From contig CALFFK010000066.1 of the NCBI GenBank assembly GCA_937957975.1, positions 1 through 64,000 on the forward strand: DNA of 64,000 bases, read 5' to 3'. Each line of letters opens with the position of its first letter. Position 1 is the stretch's first letter. Under the pieces are notes generated by a model. The model ran no database searches. It saw only the letters and a list, made by a program, of their open reading frames with translations, and was not told the origin of the DNA. The position numbers and the translations under genes are program-made. This document shows positions 1-9,645 of this stretch, piece by piece. This DNA comes from an uncultured Neomegalonema sp. GTDB taxonomy: Bacteria > Pseudomonadota > Alphaproteobacteria > Rhodobacterales > Rhodobacteraceae.

Positions 1-89
1 TCCATCGGCACGGTGGCATCTATCTGTAACTCGTGCAGGATACGCCGGTCGAGCGCATCAAGCACCGGTTTTGCCACTGTGGCAGTCAT
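1..89 (-). CDS. Lrp/AsnC-family transcriptional regulator, N-terminal fragment (runs off the window)
   Basis: Only the first 29 codons are present. The reading LDALDRRILHELQ matches the opening helix of the Lrp/AsnC winged-helix domain (compare IDRRILAALKADG in the second Lrp-type gene at 47667-48125). The ATG is preceded on the minus strand by a strong ribosome-binding site, GGAGGGGAAAGAC. It is divergent from the polysaccharide genes on the plus strand. The ligand and target genes cannot be told from this fragment. Confidence 0.65.
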   Translation of the reverse strand, partial: MTATVAKPVLDALDRRILHELQIDATVPM

Positions 90-251
90 GTCTTTCCCCT
101 CCGGTCATTGGTCGGATTCAGGTTTACACATTGCATTTTCATTGCTCCGCCCTATGCGATCCGGTATCGGCTTTTTAGTGGGTAGTTAATTGGTACAGTG
201 TCACGGGACACATTCTGGCCCGGAAAATGCTTTAACCGGTTGATAACCACA

Positions 252-270
252 AGCCGCCTCAAAAGCGGCT
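252..270. other. Short hairpin upstream of the YjbH gene
   Basis: AGCCGC and GCGGCT pair across a seven-base loop, just upstream of the polysaccharide-export gene. No T-tract follows, so this is not a classic terminator. It may be an mRNA leader hairpin or a protein site. Confidence 0.3.
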
Positions 271-313
271 ATTCGGCTTGACGCGACGAGGAAACGGCGG
301 TTCATATTCTGTG

Positions 314-2470
314 ATGAGTTCAAATCGTAATGCCCTGTATTCGCTCTCTGTTCTCATTATGGGACTCGCTGTGCCTGGGGCCGTTATGGCGCAAGGGACA
401 TCGACCCACGAGAGCACGCCGGTTTTTAGCCAATATGGCGGAGTTGGGCTATTAAAGACGCGCAGTGCTCGCATGGCGCAGGATTCCTCACTGACCGCCG
501 GGGTTGCCTGGAACCAGGCTCAACAGCGGTATTCATTGACCTTTCAGGCTGCCCCATGGCTTGAAACGACCTTCAGCTATTCCGGCTTTGATATTTCGCC
601 AACACAGGACACATTTGACCGCCAGTTCGACATCAAGATCAGGCTTTGGGAAGAACGGTTATACCTGCCGGAAGTCGCGATAGGCTTGCAGGATTTTCTG
701 GGAACAGGTCTTTTCTCCGGCGAATATATTGTTGCCAATAAACGGTTCGGCCCGCTCGACCTGTCTTTGGGGGTAGGGTGGGGGCGCCTTGCTGACCGCG
801 CTGTCGCCCGGAATCCGATTGCCAGTCTCAGTGATCGGTTTCGCACACGGGACAATTTTTCAGGGCAGGGCGGTGAGGTCAATATTGATCTCTTTCAGGG
901 CAGGGATGTTGGGCTTTTCGGCGGGGTGATCTACGATACTCCCATCGACGGGCTTCGCGTCATTGCCGAATATGACAGCGACAGGAATGGCAGCGTCGAT
1001 GGCCTCGATGACAATCCGTTCAATTTCGGCCTTGTCTATAATGTATCCCCCGGTGTCCAGCTTGGCGCATCATATCTGGCGCAGGATGAGGTTACTCTAT
1101 CGGCTTCGTTTTCGACGGTCACAGGTGAATGGTCGCGAGACACTCCACCTGGCGATTCGCCCCCTTCCTTCTATTCGCGCACGCAACTGGATGATGCGGA
1201 TGGAGGTAAGGACGGGTTAGTCGCCCCTATCCAACCTTTGCTTTCCACGCCGGTATCGCGGGCTGAATTGCCTGCAACGCTGGAAAATTCCCTTCGGGGC
1301 GAGGGTCTCACCTTACACCGAATTCAAACTGGCCCGGATGCGATCCGCATCGTTATCGGTAATGATCGGTATCGCTCCCATGCCAAAGGCGTCGGGCGTG
1401 CAGTGCGTATCCTTTCCCGGTATGCTCCTGCCGAGATCAATATTTTTCAGGTTGCCATCGACCAGCGTGGAATCGAATCAGCCGAGTTTTACTTTGATCG
1501 AAACCAGCTCGAAGCCTCCGCTTCCGAAGTTGGATACTCTGTCGCTCCTCCATCATTGTCGTTCGCTTATATCACGCCGGGTAGTCGCCCCGTAGGTGGC
1601 GACGAGATGGTCTTCAACGAATATCCTGATTTTAACTACGACATCGGGCCTGATCTCCGTCTCAACACTTTCGACCCGGATGATCCGCTACGCGCGCAGC
1701 TGGATCTGGAATTCAATGCCAGTGTCGAGGTTCTTCGGGGACTCGTGTTCAGTACGTCAATCGCCACTGATCTCATTGGCAATTTCGATGACAATGATCG
1801 CGAATCCGACTCTGTACTGCCGCGCGTAAGAACCGAGTTTGCCAGATATAATGCCGAGACGGATATTGGTGTATACCGCCTGACAGGCGAATATCTCTTC
1901 AGCCCCCAGCCCAATCTGTATGCTAAAGTCAATGTTGGTCTGCTTGAGCGTATGTTTGGTGGTGTTGGCGGGGAGTTGCTGTGGCGACCACCGAACTCCC
2001 GACTCGCCTGGGGTCTTGAAGCCCATTACGTGAGACAACGTGATTTCGATACGCTGTTCTCATTTCAGGATTATGACGTGTTTACAGGCCATGCCAGCGT
2101 TTATTGGGACACGCCCTATAACAACTGGAATGTCGCGCTTCATGCCGGACGGTATCTCGCCGGAGACTGGGGTGGCACGCTCGAAGTCAAACGGCGCTTC
2201 CCGAATGGATGGGAAGTCGGGGCATTTGCAACGATTACGGATGTACCATTCGATGAATTCGGTGAAGGCAGTTTCGATAAGGGACTGACGCTGCGTATTC
2301 CCTTCGATTGGGGATTGCCACGCGATACGCAATCTGCCGGTAACGTCAATCTACGCCCGGTTCAACGTGATGGTGGACAGCGTTTGAACGTACCTTCGCG
2401 TCTTTTCGGCCTGACCCAGCCGACTGGACGGGGTGAAATTGCTTCGCAATGGGCAACTTTCGCCCACTGA
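314..2470 (+). CDS. YjbH-family outer membrane protein (exopolysaccharide/capsule export)
   Basis: A 718-residue protein with an N-terminal signal peptide (hydrophobic run SVLIMGLAVPGAVMA, cleavage near AQG), followed by a long beta-rich region with many aromatic-ended strands, as expected of a large outer membrane barrel. Motifs such as FSQYGGVGLL just after the signal and GEYLFSPQPNLYAKVNVG toward the end are typical of the YjbH family. In enterobacteria YjbH/GfcD acts with the lipoprotein YjbF/GfcB in extracellular polysaccharide production, and a YjbF-like lipoprotein follows here. The ORF track starts at a TTG (278), but the ATG at 314 places the signal peptide at the N-terminus. Neither start has a strong ribosome-binding site. 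Confidence 0.8.
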   Translation: MSSNRNALYSLSVLIMGLAVPGAVMAQGTSTHESTPVFSQYGGVGLLKTRSARMAQDSSLTAGVAWNQAQQRYSLTFQAAPWLETTFSYSGFDISPTQDTFDRQFDIKIRLWEERLYLPEVAIGLQDFLGTGLFSGEYIVANKRFGPLDLSLGVGWGRLADRAVARNPIASLSDRFRTRDNFSGQGGEVNIDLFQGRDVGLFGGVIYDTPIDGLRVIAEYDSDRNGSVDGLDDNPFNFGLVYNVSPGVQLGASYLAQDEVTLSASFSTVTGEWSRDTPPGDSPPSFYSRTQLDDADGGKDGLVAPIQPLLSTPVSRAELPATLENSLRGEGLTLHRIQTGPDAIRIVIGNDRYRSHAKGVGRAVRILSRYAPAEINIFQVAIDQRGIESAEFYFDRNQLEASASEVGYSVAPPSLSFAYITPGSRPVGGDEMVFNEYPDFNYDIGPDLRLNTFDPDDPLRAQLDLEFNASVEVLRGLVFSTSIATDLIGNFDDNDRESDSVLPRVRTEFARYNAETDIGVYRLTGEYLFSPQPNLYAKVNVGLLERMFGGVGGELLWRPPNSRLAWGLEAHYVRQRDFDTLFSFQDYDVFTGHASVYWDTPYNNWNVALHAGRYLAGDWGGTLEVKRRFPNGWEVGAFATITDVPFDEFGEGSFDKGLTLRIPFDWGLPRDTQSAGNVNLRPVQRDGGQRLNVPSRLFGLTQPTGRGEIASQWATFAH

Positions 2471-2549
2471 ATGTGACAGGCGACCAAGGTTGTATCATAC
2501 AAGATCACGCATCACCCGGATGTGTGGCCTGCATGACCGGAGGACAAAA

Positions 2550-3239
2550 ATGCCGTTAACAAGACAAGGCGCATGGCGCAGGGCTGCCATGGCTTTCGCC
2601 GGTGTTGTCGTCATTGCGGGACTGGCAGCTTGCTCTAATGGCAAGTTCAATTCCAACCCGGCCCTTGATCTGGGGCTGGACTATTTCGGGCTTGGCAAGA
2701 AACCTGCCCCCCTGCCGGAGCCGGAGCCTTCGATCGGGCCGCCTTTGCTCGTTGGATACAACGCTATCCGGGTCGGGATTCCAGGCGTTGGGCCGCGAGG
2801 GCAAAGCCTGTATTATGTTGCGCCGGATGGCGTTGAAATCGCGATGAACAATGGGTTTCTTACCCGTGTGATTGGTCTTGGGATCAATCTTGATGGCATG
2901 TACCTGCCTGTCGAAAGTCCCTACTTCAACGATTTCATCGGGTCGGCCCGTGAGCGGGTCGTCACGCAGCGGGTGGCAGAATATTTTCGCAAGGGGCGCA
3001 TAACCCGCGACAGCTATCGCTGTGCACTTTCTTTCGATGAAGGAGAGGGTAGTAAAGGTGTCATTAACGAAAAATGTAGCAGATTCTTCGGTGATTCGGG
3101 CTTTACGAACCGCTACTGGGTCGAGGGAGATCGCATTGTGTGCAGTACGCAATGGTTTCACCCTGATGGAGATTCATTGCAGTTTTTCGAAACCGTAGAA
3201 CAAGCGACAACCCTTGATTTGCGTCGGCAAGGGTGTTGA
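2550..3239 (+). CDS. YjbF/GfcB-family outer membrane lipoprotein
   Basis: A 229-residue protein whose N-terminus is a lipoprotein signal: positively charged start, hydrophobic segment, then the lipobox LAAC with the lipidated cysteine near residue 28. A proline/glutamate-rich linker follows and then a globular domain with several cysteines. Domain shape and position directly after a YjbH gene point to the YjbF (group 4 capsule lipoprotein) family. The start at 2550 is chosen over the ORF-track start because GGAGG lies seven bases upstream. It probably works with YjbH at the outer membrane. YjbE- and YjbG-like genes are not seen nearby. Confidence 0.78.
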   Translation: MPLTRQGAWRRAAMAFAGVVVIAGLAACSNGKFNSNPALDLGLDYFGLGKKPAPLPEPEPSIGPPLLVGYNAIRVGIPGVGPRGQSLYYVAPDGVEIAMNNGFLTRVIGLGINLDGMYLPVESPYFNDFIGSARERVVTQRVAEYFRKGRITRDSYRCALSFDEGEGSKGVINEKCSRFFGDSGFTNRYWVEGDRIVCSTQWFHPDGDSLQFFETVEQATTLDLRRQGC

Positions 3240-3342
3240 CAGGTAGTAGTGTGATGCACAGCACGACGCTTCAATGAAATCCGGTTCATTGTTTTGCGGA
3301 CCTGCATGCAAGACGATGGATGCGAGAGGGAAGACCTAACGA

Positions 3343-4698
3343 ATGACGGCATCGCGCAAACTTTTCGGAACGGATGGGATCAGGGGGCGTGCGAACGCTT
3401 ATCCGATTACTGCTGAGATCGCCATGAAGGTGGGAATGGCTGCGGGGCGGCATTTCACACGCGGCGCGCACCGGCATCGCGTTGTTATCGGAAAGGATAC
3501 GCGGCGTTCATCCTATATGCTGGAAACAGCGTTGACCGCCGGTTTTGCTTCGATGGGTCTAGATGTCACGACATTGGGGCCGGTTCCGACGCCTGCGGTC
3601 GGGATGTTGGTACGGTCATTGCGCGCTGATCTGGGCGTGATGATCTCTGCATCGCATAACCTGCACCATGACAACGGCATCAAATTGTTTGGGCCTGACG
3701 GGTTCAAGCTGTCTGATGATGTCGAGCGGATTATCGAAGCCTATGTCCACAATGGCACCGAGGAATTTCTGTCTCCACCCGAAACCCTGGGATCTGTCAA
3801 ACGTTTGGATGACGGTCGTGCGCGGTACATCGAATTCGCAAAATCAACATTGCCGCGCCGAATGAATTTCGACGGACTGCGGATTGTGGTGGATTGTGCG
3901 AATGGCGCTGCCTACCGCACCGCGCCGGATATGTTGTGGGAACTGGGCGCCGAAATCATCCCAATCGGGATTTCCCCAAACGGCCTTAACATTAATCACG
4001 AATGTGGCTCCACCAGCCCTTCGGCGGCGCAGGCAAAAGTGGTCGAGACTCGCGCTGATCTTGGTATTTGTCTCGATGGAGACGCTGATCGTGTTCATAT
4101 TATCGACGAGAAAGGCAAGCTCGTTGATGGCGATCAGATCATGGCACTTATCACCACCGCCTGGGCGCGGGACGGGCGCTTGCGGGGCGGTGGCCTTGTC
4201 TCGACCGTCATGTCCAATCTTGGGCTGGAACGGTATCTTGAAAGCAAGGATTTAACGCTTGAGCGCACCAAGGTCGGTGATCGTTATGTTGTCGAGCGGA
4301 TGCGCGCTGATGGATTTAATGTTGGTGGCGAACAATCCGGCCACGTCGTACTCAGCGATTTTGTTACAACGGGTGATGGGGCGATTACCGCGTTACAGGT
4401 GATCGCGGAAATTATGCGTTCAGGCAAATCAGCCAGCGATGTATGCAATTTCTTCGAACCTATGCCACAGGTGCTGGAGAATGTTCGCTTCAAACGTGAC
4501 TCGAAACCCCTTGAGGTTGAGTCGGTCCAGGCAGCCATCGCTAAGGGTGAGGAGCGACTAAATGGCTCCGGGCGATTGGTTATAAGGAAATCTGGTACAG
4601 AACCCGTTATCCGTGTTATGGGAGAGGGAGAGTGTCCCAACTTGGTTCATGAAGTCGTTAATGATATATGTGAATCGATAGAATCAGCGGCGACCTGA
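3343..4698 (+). CDS. glmM: Phosphoglucosamine mutase
   Basis: Converts glucosamine-6-phosphate to glucosamine-1-phosphate for UDP-GlcNAc synthesis (peptidoglycan, LPS and capsule precursors). The 451-residue length is normal. The N-terminus [10 protein letters not shown] is diagnostic. The phosphoserine loop is ISASHN with the active serine near residue 104, the metal-binding loop is DGDADR near 245-250, the sugar-binding loop is GGEQSGH, and the phosphate-binding loop near the C-terminus is [12 protein letters not shown]. The residue after SASHN is Leu, where GlmM proteins usually have Pro. AGAGGGAAG upstream can serve as ribosome-binding site. It lies between the YjbF and CapD-like genes on the same strand, so it likely feeds the same polysaccharide pathway. 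Confidence 0.95.
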   Translation: MTASRKLFGTDGIRGRANAYPITAEIAMKVGMAAGRHFTRGAHRHRVVIGKDTRRSSYMLETALTAGFASMGLDVTTLGPVPTPAVGMLVRSLRADLGVMISASHNLHHDNGIKLFGPDGFKLSDDVERIIEAYVHNGTEEFLSPPETLGSVKRLDDGRARYIEFAKSTLPRRMNFDGLRIVVDCANGAAYRTAPDMLWELGAEIIPIGISPNGLNINHECGSTSPSAAQAKVVETRADLGICLDGDADRVHIIDEKGKLVDGDQIMALITTAWARDGRLRGGGLVSTVMSNLGLERYLESKDLTLERTKVGDRYVVERMRADGFNVGGEQSGHVVLSDFVTTGDGAITALQVIAEIMRSGKSASDVCNFFEPMPQVLENVRFKRDSKPLEVESVQAAIAKGEERLNGSGRLVIRKSGTEPVIRVMGEGECPNLVHEVVNDICESIESAAT

Positions 4699-4767
4699 AT
4701 GTTATTTGGACACAGTACTGCCATTGTTTTCCTTATGACTCCGGGAGTTTAGTGGCGCTTTGAAATT

Positions 4768-6834
4768 TTGATGTTGCCTGACTTTAGGTTGCGTTGGTTG
4801 GGTAATGCGTTAAGACAGACACTCTTACGAATGTCTGGTTGGTCTTGTAACGATTGGTTGGGTAAAATGGTTCTGATTGATGAAAACGGTGCAAACAACC
4901 CTCTGAAACGAGCGTCTTTCGACATAGTAGCGATTTTTATGAGTGTCGTCATTTCGGCGCTTCTGATTCAGTCCATGAGTGGGCGGCCAAAGGACCCGAT
5001 TGAAATCCTGTCGATGGCAGTTGTTATCGGGGCGGTCCACAGTGGGTTTCTTTATTATTTCAAATGCTATCACTCTGCTTGGCGTTTTGTTTCGGCACAT
5101 GACGCTCTGTATTGTGTGGGAGCGGCGATTGCGGCCACCCTTGTGGCCATCTTCATTTGGTCGGATTCCCTTCCGGTTGCCGGGTGGCTTATCATGGGGT
5201 GCGGTGTTGCGCTGACAGCGATTGCCATTCGCTGCACTATGCGATTGTCGCGCAACTATGGATTGTTTGCAGCCAATTCGACTTTCAGGAATCCTTTGGG
5301 TCAGGTGCATCACGAGGTGCAACCCAAGCGGGTTCTTATGATCGGTTACGGGGAGAATCTCGAAACTTTCCTTCGCGCACAGCGTAATCGATGTGCTGAT
5401 TTCGAGATCGAAGGCATCATCAGTATCGGTCAACAGGATGTGGCGGCGAACCTGCGCGGTGTGCCTGTTCTTGGGGCGATCGGACAAATCGAGCAAATCG
5501 TGCAGGTTTTGCACGAAGAACGCCGCGCACCCGATATGCTTGTTTTGACGCGCGATGAGATGAAAGGTCGTGCGGTTGCGGAAATCCTGTCACTGATCGA
5601 TATGGTGGATGCGGAAATTGCGTGGTTGCCGCGCGCGGATCAGCTCGACACGGGCGGTGCGACACAGCTTCGCCCTATCAAGCTTGAGGATCTTCTGCCG
5701 CGACCTGCCAAATCTTTCGATGCCCATGCCTGCGAGAATCTGCTTTCAGGAGCGCGTATTCTTGTAACAGGGGCAGGCGGATCAATTGGATCAGAGCTGG
5801 TCCGTCAAATCGCTACACTTTCGCCCGGCGAAATGATTTTGGCCGACAGTTCCGAACACGCTCTCTACGAGATTGATCGGGAGATGGGGTTCGATTTTCC
5901 ACAGGTCGAACGGGTTTCCACGATTCTGGATGTGCGCGACCGCGACGCAGTTTATCGTCTGATGAAGTTGCGCCGTCCTGAATTTGTTTTCCATGCTGCT
6001 GCGCTCAAGCATGTGCCGATTGTTGAAGCACAACCATGCGAAGGGTTGATGACCAATGTAATCGGCTCGCAGAATGTTGCTGATGCAGCGGTGGCCGCCA
6101 AAGTACGCGCGATGGTTATGGTTTCGACTGACAAGGCCGTAAATCCAGCAAATGTGATGGGGGCAACCAAGCGGCTTGCGGAAGCATATTGTCAGGCGAT
6201 GGATGCCGACATGCGCGATCGGGGTGGTGATACCCGCTTCGTTACTGTGCGATTCGGCAATGTCCTTGGATCGAACGGGTCTGTTGTACCACTTTTCCAG
6301 CGTCAACTTGCCCAGGGCGGCCCCTTGACGGTGACGCATCCTGATGTCGAACGCTTCTTTATGACGATCCCCGAAGCGTCTCGCCTGATTTTGGAAGCGA
6401 TGTTGGCGGGTATGGATGGGGTGCAGACCGATCAGGGCATCTTCGTTCTTGATATGGGCAAGCCCGTGAAGATCACTGATTTGGCGCGGCAGGTTATCCG
6501 GTTGTCCGGTCTACGGCCTGACGTGGACGTGAAAATCGTCTATACCGGATTGCGCCCAGGTGAAAAGCTCTACGAAGAGCTGATGCATGAGACAGAGAAT
6601 CTGTTGGCGACGGATCATCCGAGCCTGATGGTTGCACAACCGCGCTTCGTGCAATTGAAGACCGTTCAGAATCAAATCAGCAATATCTCCGACGCGGCCC
6701 GAAAAGGCGATGCAGGTGAAGTTGTGCGTCTTCTCAAGGTCTTCATCCCTGAATTCGACGCGTCATCGACCGAAGCGAAGAAAGCACGGGACGACGCACC
6801 AAAGCTTGCAGTTGTCCGTGAGCAGGCGTCCTGA
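4768..6834 (+). CDS. Membrane-bound nucleoside-diphosphate-sugar 4,6-dehydratase/epimerase (CapD/WbpM family)
   Basis: A 688-residue two-part protein. The N-terminal third has about four membrane helices (roughly residues 50-160) and then a nucleotide-binding-like domain (VLMIGYG...). The C-terminal half is an extended short-chain dehydrogenase with the NAD(P) loop VTGAGGSIGSELV near 333-345 and the family stretch STDKAVNPANVMGATKR. Known relatives (WbpM, CapD, PglF) convert UDP-GlcNAc to a 4-keto-6-deoxy sugar, the first step toward bacillosamine/FucNAc-type sugars. The substrate here is inferred. The start is uncertain: the TTG at 4768, ATG at 4771 and ATG at 4867 are all possible and none has a convincing ribosome-binding site. 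Confidence 0.88.
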   Translation: MMLPDFRLRWLGNALRQTLLRMSGWSCNDWLGKMVLIDENGANNPLKRASFDIVAIFMSVVISALLIQSMSGRPKDPIEILSMAVVIGAVHSGFLYYFKCYHSAWRFVSAHDALYCVGAAIAATLVAIFIWSDSLPVAGWLIMGCGVALTAIAIRCTMRLSRNYGLFAANSTFRNPLGQVHHEVQPKRVLMIGYGENLETFLRAQRNRCADFEIEGIISIGQQDVAANLRGVPVLGAIGQIEQIVQVLHEERRAPDMLVLTRDEMKGRAVAEILSLIDMVDAEIAWLPRADQLDTGGATQLRPIKLEDLLPRPAKSFDAHACENLLSGARILVTGAGGSIGSELVRQIATLSPGEMILADSSEHALYEIDREMGFDFPQVERVSTILDVRDRDAVYRLMKLRRPEFVFHAAALKHVPIVEAQPCEGLMTNVIGSQNVADAAVAAKVRAMVMVSTDKAVNPANVMGATKRLAEAYCQAMDADMRDRGGDTRFVTVRFGNVLGSNGSVVPLFQRQLAQGGPLTVTHPDVERFFMTIPEASRLILEAMLAGMDGVQTDQGIFVLDMGKPVKITDLARQVIRLSGLRPDVDVKIVYTGLRPGEKLYEELMHETENLLATDHPSLMVAQPRFVQLKTVQNQISNISDAARKGDAGEVVRLLKVFIPEFDASSTEAKKARDDAPKLAVVREQAS

Positions 6835-6898
6835 GCGTTAACGTTCCGACCCCCTTTTGCGCTCACGCTCGCATACGGAAAATCTCTCCTTGCTCAAT

Positions 6899-6934
6899 AA
6901 AAAAACCGCCCTCCGTAAAAGGGGGCGGTTTTTT
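6899..6934 (+). terminator. Rho-independent terminator after the polysaccharide cluster
   Basis: AAAAACCGCCC pairs with GGGCGGTTTTTT across a short loop. This GC stem with flanking A and T runs lies about 65 bases after the dehydratase stop. The A/T symmetry would let it work from either side, including for the convergent gene at 7120-8148. Confidence 0.85.
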
Positions 6935-7119
6935 GTATGCACATCATAACAACAATAAAATGCGATCAGGTTGACGGTGCGGGTGCTCTAAAAAAATAGC
7001 GCATTTACTGATTACATACAGAGATGATGCCAGCGGCCCTACTCCCCCTCGTTACCATCATACCGCTTTCGCGGGTGATATGGCCAAGGTCGAATAGGGC
7101 CATCGCGGTGCTTGCCAGA

Positions 7120-8148
7120 TCAGAAGCCGACCCGCGCCCCCACGAGGATATTGTGGCTATCGACATCAATGTCTTCGCTATTGCCGTTCTCGGTGCGCAC
7201 TCCGGCATTGATGAAGCTCTGGTATCGGTACAGTGCTTCAAGGGCGACAGCATCGGTCAATTGATAGCTGACACCAGCATCGAGGTGATAACCGAAGGCT
7301 GTTGCGCTGTCGTCGAGTGCTGTGCCGGCACCACTAACGCCGTGGTCATCGAAATCGACCCGTCCGACGCCGATACCGCCACCGACTGTCAGGGCCAGGT
7401 TATCTGCAATGGGAATATCGCCATAGGCATTGACGAAGCCGTAGAGAACATTTGTATCGCCAGAGATGTCACCACCCCGGAAAGTGCCAACACCGCGAAT
7501 ACGCTGGGTATCCACTTCGGTTGCCTGATAGCCACCTTCGAGTTCGACCCGGTATCCCCAACCGCCCGCTGCCCGCGCGCCATAACCGGCGACAAGTGAG
7601 CCTGTGTAGCCGGGATCGTCATATTCACTACGAATACTCACCGGCGTAGTTCCGTTCTGGCCGTCAATGGCGAAGTCCGTGTCACGCGCAAAAACGATAC
7701 CTGCTCGTGCACCGACATAAAAGTTACTGGCCGTTCCGCCAAACACCGCAGGGTTCACAACGCCTTTGTTCACTGGCTGCGCGTAAGTGACGGTGGGTGC
7801 GGGGGCGGATGGAACAACGATATTATACGTCGTGTCCTGATTACTGGGGACAGTGTAGGTCTGATTGAAACCTGGAGTCGCTGTGACGGTGTTTGCACCG
7901 ACATTTGGTGTGGTTGTGACGATCCCCTGCGGTGAAACCTGATACTGGCCTCCCGTCTGCGTGCCCGTATTATAGGTCGTCCCCAGCGTTGGCTGTGAAC
8001 CGATCGTCAGGTTGCCATTTGCCGGAAGAGTCGTTGACTGCCCAACTGGCGTATAGACGCCATTGATATATACGCCCTGTGCGGCGGCGGTCACGGCATG
8101 GCCAAAGACTCCGACCAGGGCCGTACTTAGGAAAAGGTTGCGGATCAT
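7120..8148 (-). CDS. Outer membrane beta-barrel protein (OmpA-like/Opacity type) with low-complexity N-terminal segment
   Basis: A 342-residue protein with a signal peptide (LFLSTALVGVFGHAVTAAAQG). Next comes about 100 residues of Thr/Gln/Gly/Asn-rich low-complexity sequence with weak repeats (TTLPANGNLTIG, TTYNTGTQTGG), then an eight-strand barrel of about 200 residues ending in the typical C-terminal aromatic (VGARVGF). Barrel strands such as NFYVGARAGIVFARD and GWGYRVELEGGYQ alternate as expected. The upstream 170 bases are strikingly A+T-rich and probably carry its promoter. It is convergent with the polysaccharide group. The barrel probably sits in the outer membrane with the low-complexity part in the periplasm; a specific role cannot be assigned. 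Confidence 0.75.
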   Translation of the reverse strand: MIRNLFLSTALVGVFGHAVTAAAQGVYINGVYTPVGQSTTLPANGNLTIGSQPTLGTTYNTGTQTGGQYQVSPQGIVTTTPNVGANTVTATPGFNQTYTVPSNQDTTYNIVVPSAPAPTVTYAQPVNKGVVNPAVFGGTASNFYVGARAGIVFARDTDFAIDGQNGTTPVSIRSEYDDPGYTGSLVAGYGARAAGGWGYRVELEGGYQATEVDTQRIRGVGTFRGGDISGDTNVLYGFVNAYGDIPIADNLALTVGGGIGVGRVDFDDHGVSGAGTALDDSATAFGYHLDAGVSYQLTDAVALEALYRYQSFINAGVRTENGNSEDIDVDSHNILVGARVGF

Positions 8149-8319
8149 AAGATGCCTCTTTCACTGATATATGCTAGTGAAAATTGCAAATTTGGGGCGA
8201 AATAGCAAATTAGATCAAATTTTGTATTATGTATTTATTTTATACTTTCTTAAGATTGGTTAATAATTAATTTGTATATTTAATATTTACTTTGTTTGGA
8301 TTAATTTTAGTAGAATGTA

Positions 8320-9573
8320 TTATAATGCCCTCCATCCAATGTCCGAGCGGAAGAAACCGTTCTCCCATTGTATTGCATCCGTCGCCTCATAAGCACGATT
8401 GCGTGCAGCGGTAATATCAGGCCCAAGCGCAGTAATGCCGAGTACGCGTCCTCCGTTCGACAGGGTTACTCCGTCCTGTGCTTTTGTTCCGGCATGAAAG
8501 ATCAGGGTATCAGCATGTGCCCCTGCCTCATCCAGCCCCGAAATCGTATCGCCGCGCGTATAGGCACCCGGATAGCCCTGTGCCGCCATCACAACGGTCA
8601 GGCAGGAATCGCTTTTCCAGTTGAGAGGTTGATCTTTCAGCGTACCGTTCGCGCAATCGAGCAATACGGGTAAAAGATCGGTCACGAGCCGGGGCAGGAT
8701 GCACTGGCATTCCGGGTCGCCGAATCGGGCATTGAACTCAATGACCTTCGGTCCCTCTGCTGTCAGCATCAGACCAACATAAAGAACGCCGGAATAGGGC
8801 ATGCCACGCGCCCGCATTTCCGCGAGAACGGGGCTAACGATTCGTTCCATTACGACGCATTCAATTTCTGCTGTGAAGGCCGGGGCGGGCGAATAAGCAC
8901 CCATCCCTCCCGTATTCGGCCCGGTATCGCCGTCATGGGCGCGCTTGTGGTCCTGCGCCCCTGCGAGCGGCAACACTGTGTCCCCATCAGTCAGGACGAA
9001 GAAACTCGCTTCTTCCCCGACCAGCATCTCTTCCATCACGACCCGGCCACCACCGGGGCCGTCAAAGATGCTGTCGATGGCGTTCTGAGCATCCTGCATG
9101 GTCGTGGCGACGATCACCCCTTTACCAGCGGCAAGGCCATCGGCTTTCACAACGATGGGTGCGCCGTGCTGTTCAAGATATTCTTTCGCCGCATCCGGCG
9201 TGTCAAAGACGCCATAGGCTGCGGTTGGTGCGCCGCTGGCCACGCAGACTTCCTTGCTGAACGCTTTTGATATTTCCAGCATTGCTGCCGCCTGACTGGG
9301 GCCAAACACGGCTATTCCAGCCTCCCGCGCCGCATCAGAAACCCCCGCTGCGAGCGGCGCCTCTGGCCCGACAACCAATAAATCGATCATCTCGCGCCGA
9401 CAAAATCCTACGACGTCTTCCGCGCTTTCCACATCGAGGCCAACGCAGTCAGCAACGACTGAAATTCCAGCATTACCGGGGGCGCACCAGAGCCTTTCAA
9501 GTTTCGGACTTTGCGCAATCGACCAACACAACGCATGTTCGCGTCCGCCACCGCCCAGAACCAGTACCCGCAT
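8320..9573 (-). CDS. purD: Phosphoribosylamine--glycine ligase (GAR synthetase)
   Basis: Catalyses the second step of de novo purine synthesis, joining glycine to phosphoribosylamine with ATP. The N-terminus MRVLVLGGGGREHAL is diagnostic. The central ATP-grasp domain contains VVKADGLAAGKGVIVA, and the late motif FNARFGDPECQ supplies metal/ATP ligands. The length of 417 residues fits. I start at the second in-frame ATG (9573), preceded by GGGGAGAAA, rather than 9588. It is divergent from xseA with about 70 bases between the starts, so the two promoters share a very short region. Confidence 0.95.
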   Translation of the reverse strand: MRVLVLGGGGREHALCWSIAQSPKLERLWCAPGNAGISVVADCVGLDVESAEDVVGFCRREMIDLLVVGPEAPLAAGVSDAAREAGIAVFGPSQAAAMLEISKAFSKEVCVASGAPTAAYGVFDTPDAAKEYLEQHGAPIVVKADGLAAGKGVIVATTMQDAQNAIDSIFDGPGGGRVVMEEMLVGEEASFFVLTDGDTVLPLAGAQDHKRAHDGDTGPNTGGMGAYSPAPAFTAEIECVVMERIVSPVLAEMRARGMPYSGVLYVGLMLTAEGPKVIEFNARFGDPECQCILPRLVTDLLPVLLDCANGTLKDQPLNWKSDSCLTVVMAAQGYPGAYTRGDTISGLDEAGAHADTLIFHAGTKAQDGVTLSNGGRVLGITALGPDITAARNRAYEATDAIQWENGFFRSDIGWRAL

Positions 9574-9645
9574 CCGATTTCTCCCCATGGACCCCTAGTC
9601 CCGGCACGTTCTATGATGTCGCGTATCAGGCGGCAAGGAGTGGAC

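Noticed and set aside
7024-7599. 191-codon plus-strand ORF
   Set aside because: Antisense to the outer membrane barrel gene, whose signal peptide and C-terminal Phe are convincing.
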